From the NCBI GenBank assembly GCA_900239685.1, contig OENT01000060.1, forward strand, positions 83,495-147,494: 64,000 nt of DNA. Direction: 5' to 3'. Positions 11,940 to 24,800 of the stretch are shown here, in pieces (position 1 is the first letter of the stretch; each line of letters starts with the position of its first letter). The DNA comes from Rotaria macrura. Taxonomy: Eukaryota; Rotifera; Eurotatoria; Philodinida; Philodinidae. The notes below the pieces were generated by a model that saw only the letters and a program-made list of their open reading frames with translations, searched no databases and was not told the DNA's origin. A program made the position numbers and the translations under genes.

Positions 11940-13936
11940 ATGCGCTATTTGATACGAGCGTGCTGTCTCGGTAATATTTTCAATAGTTGCCTACACGGTT
12001 TCACATATTTTGTGTTTAGCTTTCGTTTCTATAACCATAGCTTCTGCTCAAAGACTGTACGAGTGTAATTTCGATAGAGATATTGTGTTCTCTAGCTGCT
12101 TTACTCCAGTATTACTAGCAGATAGATTGCTTGTCGGTGACAAATTAGACATGGGGACTTCTGATCCTCCTTATTTACCATTATCTGATGTAACATCAAG
12201 TCGTAAGAATCATCACTTCGTCTTTATCATTTTCATATTCTGATCTCTTTTACATCTAGTCAAGCCAACAGATAATGGAGAATCATGCGAATTGCCGTAC
12301 AAAGTCGGTTCTTATACATGGAACATATACTTTTATTACAATGAATTTTGTCAGACCTCCAGTAAACCATCTTGTAGATGTAAGCGGGTTGAGCTTGTTT
12401 AGACATTATACAAAATGCTCTGTTCAATCGTGTAGAAATTACTTAGCAATTATATATTCTAGGACAATTCGGCTATTTTAACTTTATTGCTTCGAAAACA
12501 GCCTCATTCATACTGAAATCAAGTTCGGGAACTATCAATGGCACTGGAGAACAATGTTTCAAATACTTTTATTACATGCCAAATCAATTAAAAGGTCAAC
12601 ATAGCATTAGAGTACGTGCAGAAGAATTGAGGAGTGCTAGTAAAATCGTCGACGATGTTATGAATGGCGATATCAATTCACTAAATGGATGGATAGAAAG
12701 CAAAGTGAATTACAGCACCATAACTCCCGGATACTGAGTAATGCAGTGAACTTTACAGTATCTAACAATAGTTGCATTTGTTCGTTTTTGTTACTTCTAG
12801 ATTAAGTGTGAGCTCAAGAAAATAGCTGGGGCAGGTGTTTTTTATGACTGTAGTTGCTCTCGATAAAGTATCAATTGATATAGGAAGCTGCTGTACGTAT
12901 AAATGTATTCAGAATATTAAATACTCATCTTTAAAAGTGCTTACAGTAGATGAACCTACAACCACAAGTGAAAGTAGTCCACCAACAGGATTCCTGACAA
13001 CTGATACTGATCTTACAACTACTATGTAAGGCTAGAATAATTTTTATACATTCTGTTTCAATATTTTTGTCGTTTTCTTCCAATCTAGCGTGCTGGAAAC
13101 ATTTATTAAACAAGCATCCAGTACAACTGAAACAACAACAGAACCATCGACAATAGTCACTTCCCATTTGTTAGGCTACTGTTTAACATTCTATTTCGCA
13201 TACAGTAGAGACGCATAATGTCCAAGAAGTGAAAATTTGAATTTCTAATCAGCAGAGAAGCTATCAACATCATTATAATAACTTCTCGGTGAGTGAGGGG
13301 AGAAAAGACATGATTCTTATTTTCTTCAGTCTCCACTTTCAAGCATGTTCAAGAGATGCCTGTTATCAGATATTTTTCACAGTTAGGCATTTATGCTTAA
13401 AGATTTCGTGGGATAAGAAGTGAATATTGGAGCGAAAACTAACATGGAGATTTTCAAATTTGCTAATGAATACCTCATATCCATACAGCTGCTGAATTAA
13501 TCTAAATCCAGAAGTTCTTAGATGTTTCTTGAAATCTTAACATGTTCTAGTTTCTTTCTTTTAGTATCTGACCTCAGAAATAATAACAACTGTCTTAACT
13601 ACTACGACGTTTGAGGCAGCTATAACTTCCACTTCAACTATAACCTCTACCTCAACTACGACCTCCACCTTGACTAAGCTGACTCTCATCACAATAGCAG
13701 TGTCAAGTACAGAACAAAATACTGCAACAACACCAATAACCAACAAAAATACCTCGATAACAATAAGCGCATCAATATTCACTGAAACATCGGTTGTTAA
13801 AAAATCTGATCTTCCAATAACATCAACAAACATAAATAATGAGCAAGCGGCATCAACCATTCAAGTTTATATAATAGTTGTAGCTACTGTTATTCCTATC
13901 AGCATTGTTGGAATCACTATTCTGGGTATCTGTTAG
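11940..13936 (+). pseudogene. MAM-domain membrane protein gene, probably disrupted
   Basis: Exon 1 (11940-11970) and the exon at 12020-12202 join across a 49-bp intron to give a clean signal peptide (MRYLIRACCLAFVSITIASA), followed by RLYECNFD. The next blocks at 12260 onward and about 12462-12735 carry Cys- and Trp-containing segments (GQFGYFNFIAS, GEQCFKYFYYM) in the style of a MAM adhesion domain. The typical MAM end IAGAG..ALDKVSIDIGSC lies at 12800-12895. Thr/Ser-rich mucin-like stalk segments follow at 12950-13025, 13090-13170 and 13570-13860, and a terminal membrane helix (VYIIVVATVIPISIVGITI) ends in a stop near 13936. Two faults break it: an in-frame TGA at 12736-12738, before the only good donor, and a frame change at about 12845-12850 in the middle of the MAM end. 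The exon 3/4 junction also gives TGA with the best splice sites. A short intact secreted product cannot be excluded. Confidence is for the MAM/stalk/TM reading. Confidence 0.6.
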
Positions 13937-15970
13937 AAGTATAAAATTTGCAAGGAAAAAGCAAGGACCTCTTATTTTGAAATGAATCGGATGACACCAG
14001 TGAACAGATAAAATATATTTTAAATCTTATAAAAGTGAACAACTGATAAAAATGATTTCTCATATCAAAGAAATAAATAAACACTATGTCGATAAATTCG
14101 ACTTTTGTATATACGGTTGTAAATGAATTCAACGTCAAATATTCATGCTCAAACTTTTGCAATCAGTATTATCTAAAATGTTCGATAGAGATAAATCGTT
14201 GTCATCAGATATTAAAACTAAAAAATGTAAAATGTATTCTATGAAAATTCAATGATATGCAATTGAACGTTGACTTTAATTTTCACGTTTACGAATTGGA
14301 ATTGTTGAATTGCTTACGAGTACCGTCATCGTTAGCAACTAAAGACGCCTAATTACTTGTTACTCATGGATTTACTCTATCTATACAAAAAGAGAAGAAG
14401 TGGTTGTTAAAGACCTGTTTTGTAAGAACAGCATTGTTATTACTAGCTGCCATAAATAGAACATCATAATCCTAATTTCTGTCAAGATAAAATATCAATG
14501 TATTCTCTTCACGAAAATCGAATACTTAAAATAAACAAGGCGACTCTATAGCAACGTCGATAATGCATTGTGTAGATTCTCATTAGAGAGAAACTACTAA
14601 CTCAGTTTTTAACACATGGACGCCTTAAAATGATTTTATGTTGAAGTCTTTCTTTCAATTACCTTTGTTCACTCCATTCCAAGTGTAGAATCTTATGAGT
14701 CATTGATGCTTGTAGTAAATACAATAATTTTCATGAAATTAAAAATAAGCGTTCCGTTCAAAGTACATGCTTTTTAAGATATATCTCATGAAACTATTAG
14801 TGAATATAGCATGAAAAGGAACTTTTTACAAGGATACAAGCTCAATTCTTTTGATAAATTTATCAGTGTAAAAATCATAGCCAAAGTGCAACTTGTAGGT
14901 AACAATGAAATCTAAATAGTAAGAGATAAACTACATTTAAGAAACAGTAAAAGATTTTTTTGATCGAATCATCGCTTTAAAATTATTATCTAAGCAGAGT
15001 AAAAGAACTGCTATGATTAATGTGTAATTGAACATTTCCGAACTCTTCAAAAGATCCGACTGCAAACAATGGGATAAAATCATTTGGAAGTTATGATTCG
15101 TTCACTTTACGAGTCTTTGACAAGCGCATAACTTCATAGGCTTTCTAGAAGTTTATGAGTGAGTTGATGAATACTCACGAGTTCATTTCTCAGTACGCTC
15201 ATGCTGCTAACAACAAGAAGTGCTATTGAAAAATTTTCTTATCATATTTTTGTAACTTTAGAATGATAGTCTGATTTTAATGATCTAAATAATAATGAAA
15301 ATCTTGTAAAATCTCACTTAATCTCTTACTTAGGTTCATCACACACTCCTAAGCCTAGTACGAAACATGTTCGCATCATGAAGTTTCGTTTTTCACTCAA
15401 ATTTTCATCATTCTCACTGACATACATTTGATTGTAATGAAATTATAAATAGTCGACTTACTCAATTCAAAATACAAACAAGAAAGAAAGTCAATTTTAA
15501 TTGTAATCATACAACTTATCAAATATTTTATCCATCTCGTTATTTATAATCACAATACCATTTGATGAGACACGAATGACTCGTTTTAAGGTCAGTCCCA
15601 TAAAAAAAATCAATTTTCGTAAAAGAGTCTAAATGAAGATAAATGCATAGAAATGAAATCGTTTTAGGAGAAAAATGAATTTGATGATTTTTTTCATGAA
15701 AAATAATCATTTCAATGAAACATTGGACCATTTTATTAAACATCGAAATCGACGTGATCTAGCTTTATCAACACATATAATAACAATCTGGCATTTGTTA
15801 CCTATAAATCATAATTGATGTTTTTTTATTAACAAAGGCACAAAATGCTAGTGATAAATATAATGTTCAATAAAAAAAGAAAGCTGAGGCAACTTAAAGT
15901 TGATTTTAGTAAAAAATTTTCGAACAAGCCAACTATGTTCTTCGTGTTATGAAAAATAAAACTAAATCGT
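13937..15970. other. Gene-free region
   Basis: No coding exon chain or repeat structure was recognised in about 2 kb downstream of the MAM-type gene. It is AT-rich with scattered short frames only. Confidence 0.5.
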
Positions 15971-17350
15971 ACTCGAGCTTCACTCAACTACGAAATGCAG
16001 TGCTAAGCACTTGCTTCGACTTTAGTAGAAACGAATGTCTCATTAAAAACGAGTGGTTTGCCGATGAATCCATTTTATAGTTCTAAGAAATCAAAATCAT
16101 TCTCCCATGGTTTTGTATTAAAAGAAGGACCATTATCGTCAATTGAATCCAGCGGCAACGGTACCCATTCTCCAAATCGTTAAATCAGTGAGTTGTACCA
16201 AAGCGTAACGACTAATTTCTAGAAATCTCTGATCATTGAGCGATTAATTACCTTGACGATTCACTCCTTTCTATCAGCTGTATTAACAGATGTTTTGCAT
16301 ATGAGCATATAGAGCGGCCCCTAAGTTTTGCTTACGTTTTCGTTACGATGCGAAGCACTGTAGGGCGATTATTAGAACATGTTTAATGCAGTGAGAAGCA
16401 CAGCATTTATTTAGTTCTCTGCGACTTTACCTTCTAACTGCTCTTCTTTCTATCGTACTTTACGCTTTGCGTACACATCACAACTAGTCATTTTGTGACA
16501 CGATAATCTCAGAAATGGAAAATCAGAAAATAGTTGCTCAAACATGAGATCCGAGTCTTGAGATCAAACTGGTTACATTTTTTTCACATTTCTCCTACGT
16601 TATTTGGTTTCACAAAAAACAGCGATCAAAAATGGTGATTAAAAATGAAGTTTGCCTTCAATTCATTTCAAGATAATTAAAGGGACAACGAAAAAGTAGT
16701 TAGGCGCCCCTCTGTCTGCTCATATGTGAAATGGTTATTTACACAGCTAATACATATAGGTGAGTCATCGAGATAATTAATCGATGATGTATTAATCATT
16801 TCTAGAAAGCTTTTCATAAGCTTTGGGAGGATCGACAGAGTGATGAATTTCAGAAGTAATACTTTTCATGTTGCGCCTATGTTAGACCAATTCTTCCCCT
16901 AACATGTTGTGTCTTTCATTGTCTAACACTGGAAGAATATTTCTGATTCCTGACAAATATTAGTTATGGATTCGTAGATCGACCACTGCCTTTCTATGCG
17001 ACATTCGTTTCTCGTAAAGACGGAGCGAGTACTTCAAATTGCATTTCGTAATCGAGTGAAGTTCGAGAACCTTCTAGTCTCGAAATGAATTGAAGGCAAA
17101 CTTCTTTCTTCAGTCGTTATTGTCGGACTCTCTTTGCCTTGAAACGGAATCAGGCAAAAGATATGTGGAGAAAAAGGTATGGGTTCGGTCTCGATACTTG
17201 AATCTTGCGTTTGAACGACTATTTTCGGACATTTAGTTCTTGAGATCATCGCATCACAAATTGACAAGTTGTGATGGGTATGCAAAATATAAAGTACGAA
17301 AGATGGTAAAGTCGCGAAGGACTAGATAAATTTTGTGCTTCGCACCACAT
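15971..17350. mobile_element. Complex of interleaved inverted repeats
   Basis: Three diverged inverted pairs lie in the order C A B A' C' B'. C (about 15971-16051) pairs with C' (about 16992-17070), sharing CTTCACTC, ACGAAATGCA and AGAAACGAATGTC. A (about 16195-16335) pairs with A' (about 16690-16850), sharing TTTCTAGAAAT, CGATTAATTA and CATATGAGCA. B (about 16380-16680) pairs with B' (about 17080-17350), sharing GCGACTTTACC, CGTACTTTA, CATCACAACT and AAGTTTGCCTTCAATTCATT. By eye identity is roughly 70-85 percent. C-A-[B]-A'-C' is a fold-back with B in its loop, while B and B' bound a second one. GAAGCAC motifs recur near the arm ends. No transposase frame is present, so this looks like nested non-autonomous DNA elements. 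Confidence 0.7.
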
Positions 17351-17522
17351 TAATTAAGTTCAACAAACTATACAAGAAGTTTATTTATACACATTTTCAA
17401 AAACATACAACAGTTTGTGATTACTCTCTTCAAATCTGCTAAAAAATACATAAAATCAGATTATGGCTTTATAATCACCAAGCCAAAAGTTCTCAATAAG
17501 TCTTCATCGTATGCACTTAATT

Positions 17523-17680
17523 GTTTTTGTTTGAGAGAGCATGTCAAGATGCAGGAAATGATGTTTTCTTTTTTTAGACCTTCTAATTGTCACTTTTTTC
17601 CAACCTGTAGTCAGGAATTCAGAAAAATAATGGCAACGTCATGCTCTGCATCTTGACATGCTCTTTCAAACGAACAAAAC
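17523..17680. mobile_element. MITE-like element with near-perfect terminal inverted repeats
   Basis: The left arm reads GAGAGCATGTCAAGATGCAG (about 17533-17552) and the right arm is its reverse complement with one change (about 17645-17664). Homology continues outward into GTTTTTGTTTG / GTTTTGTTCGTTTG. Total length is about 158 bp with about 90 bp of non-repetitive loop. There is no coding potential. The close match of the two arms, compared with the diverged complex just upstream, suggests a younger insertion. Confidence 0.8.
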
Positions 17681-20600
17681 ATGAAATGCATAGAATAAAG
17701 ACTCACCGAGAACTTTCGGAGGCCAAATAAGCTATTTTTTACCATAGTTTGGCAAAAATCTCCCCTAAAAATCATGGCACAGTGCTAAAACTATTATCAT
17801 AATCTGTTCACTACATAGCACTAACATATCCTCAAAATTTTATGGAATTTGCATGTACCTTAACCGAGATCGGGTTGTTTTTAAAGGGATAGGGGGTGGA
17901 TGATTTTTTTAAAGCCATACTCACTCTATTCAATTCTTACTTCAAGACATTCTTCAAGATCATTAATCGCAAATTAGTAGACATCCAAAGTGTGAATGTT
18001 TATTTCGAATACACAACGGCTATCTTGTCAACTGTTTAGACTATATAACCAAGAATAAATATGTACTAGTTCATTTTGCCTAATAAAATGAATTTTTACA
18101 TTAAGCTAAGCTAATGATAGATTTGTGAATGCTTCTTCATTGAGAATCACTTTTAGGACATCATGTAATTATTTTTCTTGATCATCTTTTCAGAAAGATA
18201 GCACTTTAAATGACTTCTGTTCAATTGAATCCGAGAAACGTCTTTTTGTGGTATGTCTAAATGCCAATCATACTCATCTTCTGCTTGTTTTCTCCATGCG
18301 ATTTAAGAATGTACAAAACAATATTTTCATGCCATATTGAGATCACCATTCTTCATAGTGGTATTATACATTGTAAACGTCAATAAAAATTAATTTTTTC
18401 AATACATAAACCTTGAAAACGTCCGTATACATACAGAACTCGTACTTTATTGATTCTTCTGGTGTTCTGGTGACGATTTAAAACTATTAGAAGCATAACT
18501 AAACTTCCGACTTAGATAATATTCACAACTGTAGCAAAAAGTACAACATTAATCTCATCTGCAACTATAACTGTTAACCCATGAAATGAATAGACGACTA
18601 ACGCTAACTTATTCGTGTAAATCTCAATAGTTGAAATGACTGCATGTGTTCGATTTGCTACGGATATCAAATCTTGCTGTCATTCATTAAATCCATTTGA
18701 AAACAAAACAAATATTCACCGCTTTCTAAGCCTATCTGTAATTTCTGTTTTCAATAGAATTCTTAGATTTTTGGGACATCTTAAAATTTAGCATAGACCA
18801 TTATAGTAAACTAATCTTGAACTTGCTTGATATGTTTTGAAGTAGAAAAATTTTCACGTTGAATCTGCTTAAATATATTCATAGAATAAAACATCGATGA
18901 TAATCCAATCGAGTGACACGTTCAAGAAATGGTGTAAACGTCGAATACTGTAGAAAAATTCATGATTGAGGCCGATATAATCGGAAGTTTTTGTTTGCGA
19001 TCTTTGAAAAACATGATAGCCGCTTTAAAATTTAATTCTAAACTCATTCAATAGAGTATTCATTTCTCCACTAGACTGACAAAAGAGATTTTTAGATTCA
19101 TCGTTTTTTATTGGCGCACAATTTCAAAGATTAATCACTATTGAATAGGTCACCTGCGAATTCTTATTCTTTCCGCAGATGAATTGGTTAGTTCTAGCCG
19201 GTGTTCATTATAAAGTCGATGATATTAGTAAAATATTTGCCAATATTATATAACCTTTGCAAGACATTTGATACTCTTATGCATTGCAATTTTTGGTGGC
19301 AATTCGGAAAAAAAGTATTTTCACAGACAGACTTGTGTTACAGAAACTCGATTCTTATACCATCGTAAACAAAATTTAATTCTAAGTAAAATGGTAAATG
19401 GAATGACTTGAACAGTTAGCGTGTTTTGGATCTTTAGAATTAAGACAGTACAGCAAAGTGATACATTCGTTTGGAAAGAGCTTTTTTCAGTGTTTTCATC
19501 AGTTGTTTCACAATTTTTTACACTCGCCGATTCATTATTATTGAATAGGCGTGAATCGTTTGAATTTTGTTCGTGCGAAAAGGACTAAACTGAAAAACCA
19601 TATTGAATAGTTTTGCAAAAATATGAATTTTCTATCGAATGAAACCAGAAATCGAAGGGATACATATGAGATTGATTAAAACTACTAATTTATCGATTAG
19701 ATCTATGTAGATTTTATGTTAAATATTTCTCTATGGAATATAAAAGATTGTGGAAAATATTTCATATTCGTTGTACGTAATAGATTATTTTTACAAGACT
19801 CTATTCTATGATTGGAATATATTCGTTACTTGAATAGATGTCTGTTCATGATTAATACTTAACATCATAGATGATAACACTACGCGTAACATTCAAACAA
19901 TAAGATGATTAAAAAATTGCGAATTCATCAAACAAAATATTCATACAGTATTGAATCTTCTTCGATATTGGCTGAGTCAACTGTGTTTCTTTGCTGAAGT
20001 GTTTTAATTGAAAAGTGGTATTCTTCCACGAAGAAAAACTTTCAAACATCTACATATGAACTTGGAAAAAATGGCAAAAGTAAACCATATCAAATATATT
20101 CAGACTTGCTCACAGAACATCTCAGTAGAATAGGACATGCACTTACACTGTGACTAGAGATTGCTATTCGCATGATTGCTTGGTATTGTTCATTATTTTT
20201 CTTTGAACGTATATAAGCGTGATGACTAGTGTAGTATTGTAGTCGAATGTATTAAGTTTCTTATTGATTGATACTGCTAGAAGACTTCTCGAGCTATTTA
20301 CTGATGACATTCTCATCTAATAATAGGTTCAGCATTTCACACAACAAAAATGAACAATGCCTTTTAAGAGAACAATTTGCCGAAAGGTAATTCAAGAAAA
20401 TCAATAATAGAGTTAATAATCCCTTTCGATTATGTTTTGTGTACTCTATATTTTATTTCAGTAAAGTTTTCTCTTATAGTGAATCTTCTCGGTTCACAAT
20501 AATCATCGGTCTAAAAATAGAACTTACTAGTGCTATTATATTAGATTTTAAGAAAACAATTGTTTGATATAAAATAACAAAGAATTGCTCGATGATTATT

Positions 20601-21820
20601 TATGAAAATTAAATTCTTTTGCAAAGAAATACTAAAATGATTTGTTTGGTTCCTATTTGAGTTAGTTCTTTTTTTCTGGAATCCAAATGATTCATCTTGG
20701 AGATTTGATGAATAACATTGAGTCGCTAGTTCCTTTTAAACATAAGTTAAAGCAGTTCTTGATTTTTATTGTATTCACAAAAATAAATCGAATATAATTT
20801 TTCTTGGTTTAAATATTCATTCAACATTGTGAATTTTTAATATCTTTACCGATATACATCATAAACAAGCGTGCCGATTATGGTACGATAGTAAAAGTCT
20901 ATTAGACATATACTCATCGTCGTATTAGATCGCATGTTGACTATAAAGGACATTTTATTTCATGATACTTTCTAAATGAAATTAACTTCATGATTTCGTC
21001 ATCTGATCTTGAAATTCGACATGAAAAATTCCCTTTGGCAGACGAGAAAAAAAATAACAAGTAAAAGAATTATTCATTTCTTTCTTATAGACTAAGGTTA
21101 CTCATGTTTCCAATAACATTGCATAGTCACTCTCGCTTCAAGTGAATTCTATACTGAATGAAAGGGAAGCATTTTTTCATCATTTTGCATTCCCCACATA
21201 ATGGCTGACTAGTTTATAGGATAAAATTTCGTAAGTTTTTTGCTTTTTCTTTTTTAAATATAATTTAGAATCTTTTTTTTTTGAAGATCAGAGGCGAGAA
21301 CTCGCCTAACTTGTTTATCTACGATTAATCGATCATTGCATAATTATTGGTCATATTTATATTTTCCTTTGGTGAATCTAAAACCTGTATCAATGTAACT
21401 AAATTCTATTAATTTAAATTAAATAATTTTTCTAAAATAAAGCGCCATCTATTGTATGCAATAATTTGTGTTTGAAGGCGATGATATTTATCCTGAATGG
21501 TTAAAATAATAATCAACAATTGTACTGAGAATGATAAAGAAGGTATTCTCTCGTCTTCCCTTCCTGTCGTCTTGTCTCTCTCTCTCTTTCTCTCTTTCGC
21601 TCTCTTCTTACAAAAATTTTCTTTCCTAGGGAACGATATTTTTTTACGTCATGTTACTTATTCTTCACATCAACAACTCTAACTGAAATCATCTCATTGA
21701 AATTTGTCGTATTTCTCTCTACATTTAAGCTCAATCAATATGACCTTGATCACGCTTGATTACTAAGGAAGAAGAAATTTCTTCCTTTTTTAGCTACTTA
21801 TTTGATTCTATTTTCTTTTT
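17681..21820. other. Gene-free region upstream of Sfmbt
   Basis: About 4.1 kb without a recognisable exon chain. A small perfect palindrome GGCGAGAACTCGCC-like motif is at about 21292-21306. A CT-rich tract (CTCTCTCTCTTTCTCTCTTT) lies at about 21573-21605, some 250 bp before the Sfmbt start, and could be promoter or leader sequence. Confidence 0.45.
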
Positions 21821-21856
21821 CAGATAAGAATCATGTAAATGAAAAGAACATAAACA

Positions 21857-24800
21857 ATGGGCACAACATTTGATCAGCTAATGACTACTGATGCTCAGTC
21901 AGGTCTTATAGTAACTTGTGGTATTCCACTTTCTTCATTCGCACCAGAAAACATTATTAATACATCTAACGAAGAATTTATTCTTGATCTTAGTCAACGA
22001 TCCTCATCATCAACAACAACAAAATTGATAAGTGAAAATCCGTCGGTTCGTATTATTGATAATTGGCAAAATGAATCAACATGTACGTATAGTGATGCCA
22101 TAGATGATGATTTAAGTCGATTGTTAATTATTAATCACGATATCCCATTGAATATTGAACAATCATTAACTGATCAATTAAAACATCATTCAACACAAGA
22201 AGATTCCTTGTCAGATAGTTCAAATAGGAATCAATCAATATTCGATCGACATAATTCATTAAAAAAACCAAAGTAAACGAATAACAGATTCTTATTTGAT
22301 TCATAGCTGTTTTATTTAATTTTTTCGATTTTCTTCACAAGAAGAATTTTTAGTTCATCATCATCTAGTCGAATAATCATACATGAACTTGAACCTTGTT
22401 TAAATTCTTCTCGTTTGACGTCAAAAAAATTTATTTGGTCAAAATATTTATCATACATCGGCGAACGTTCTGTATCCGATGAATTTTTCGATCATTATTT
22501 AGCATCAATCGAATCCGGTTTTGAAATTGATATGAGACTTGAATATTGTTATGATATACAACATGATTTATATTGGTTAACACAAGTACAATTAGTATCA
22601 CATAGTTTACTTCTTTTACACTATGTTGGCCTACCTGATGATGATAAATTAAATGATTTTTGGGCGTATATTTATGGACAACGTTGTCATCCAATTGGTT
22701 GGTGTAAAGAAAATAGTAAATTAATGTTACCACCACCAGTTGTTACTAAGCGAGCTATACAACAAACAACATTACATAATAATATAACATCGAATGGAAA
22801 TGACAAACAGTCGAATGTGATTAAAACAGATCAGACAAATAATAATCAAACACCGCCTACGTATCTATTCGATAAAGTAAAAATCTTTTGAATATTAAAA
22901 AAAATTCAGAATCATTTCGAAATAGAATACAAAATATTGAAATGTATATTGTCAGTATTTCAATATAAATGTATCTATAAAAATGAGAATATCATCGTTT
23001 GTTCTGATAGAACAAAATACAATGCAACTGTTCTCTAAGGGTTTCGTTTGCTCTATTTTAAGAGATTATAATCACATTGTCTACTTTTTCTATCTTAAAG
23101 ATTTCAAGTTTGACTTTAATCACTATGTGTGTTTTGAAGTTATAAACACCTCATATGCTTTTATTGAAGTAATCTATCGATGAACCTATATGAAGGGTAA
23201 TGTTTGTGACAAGAATCAATGATATTAAAAATGTATTATTTTCGAACTAGAAATTAAAAAAATGAAATAATAATAATATTCATTAATGCAGAAAAAGTAA
23301 ACTAATCATAGATTATTATGACTTTTCTAGGACATTGGTTTAACTCCAGCTGAACAATTAAAAACGGGTATGTTACTTGAATTACAAGATTTTAATCGTC
23401 CATGGACATCATGGTTTGTTCGAATAATAAGTAATCGTGGTGGACGTCTACATCTACGATATGTCATCAATGTCAATGATAAAAATGACGAAGATAATGA
23501 TTCTATTCAACTTTACCTTGATACTCATATATTTTATCTCGATCGTCGTGTTCATTTTATTGGTTGGACATCTTCAAGTGATTCTTCGATTTATTCCTAT
23601 GATCCTCCAACATGTTTAAATCTAACTATTGATAAACAAAAGATTATAGATATGTGTTTCGATGAATCAAAAGAACAGTTTCATCCTCCGAATCTATTTA
23701 AAGCACAAGAAGAAATAGTCAAACATCGTTTTACTGAAGGAATGAAACTAGAAATATTCGAAACGAAAAATCAAAATATTCATATTGGACGAATCGGTCA
23801 TGTACATAATGAATATTACTTTGATGTTATTATTGATAATGATGATGATGACGACAACAATGAATTAACATTTGTTGCACATTCAACACATCCACATATA
23901 TTACCAGCACATTGGGCTGCCGAACATAAACTTGCTTTAATGAATGGCAAAGGTATTCGACAAACGGAAGATTATTGGAATTTATATACCGAGAAGAATG
24001 GTATAAATAATCTAGCACCGGAACGATGTTTTAACTTGATAACATTGAATACAACGGGAAATAATCGTGTTGAACCTGGAATGAAAATGGAAATGATATA
24101 TACATTGAATAATCAAGATTATGTTTTTTCTGTTACACTTATACATGTTGCCGATCATCTTATGTGGTTAAGAGTTGACGATAGGAATTTATTGAAAGAT
24201 GATAAATTATCTTTTCATGTTTTACCAATCAATTCGTTAGATGTTTTTCCTATCGGATGGGCGAACTTCAATGGATTTGATTTAATAACACCGATTCAAT
24301 ATGAAACAAATGTTAAAACATATGAACAAAATCGATATGAGTAAGATTAATATATATGTATTCATTGTTTAATCATACAAGAAATCCATGAATTTGCATA
24401 GAGATGCGTGTATTTCGAATAGCCTTGATTTATTTTTTCAAGTCATCTCTTCCGACATTTTCCTATTTGATGTTCTTTTTCAATAGATTGTTTTCCTCTG
24501 TCACACATTATCCAAGAATTCCTTCTGTATATTCAAATGAAGTATATCTATTAACAATATATGTGAATATTCAATGTTTTTGTGGACCACATTTTTGTTC
24601 GTCGCGTCTCGCTCGTATTCCGGCTCGATTCGGTCCAGGTCCTTATCGTCATGTTCTTATTGATATGTTTCATCATCTTTTATCAGCATTATCGACTAAT
24701 GGTCATCGTGCTCTACGTCGACTAGATCATTCAACTAATGCTGAAACAACGTCCAATGTCAAAACTGAACATATCAAAGCTGCTAAACGATCTTCAAAAT

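Noticed and set aside
17034-17285. 83-codon minus-strand frame inside the inverted-repeat complex
   Set aside because: The arm sequence folds on a diverged partner and the frame is not kept in the partner arm, so it is not a conserved transposase piece.
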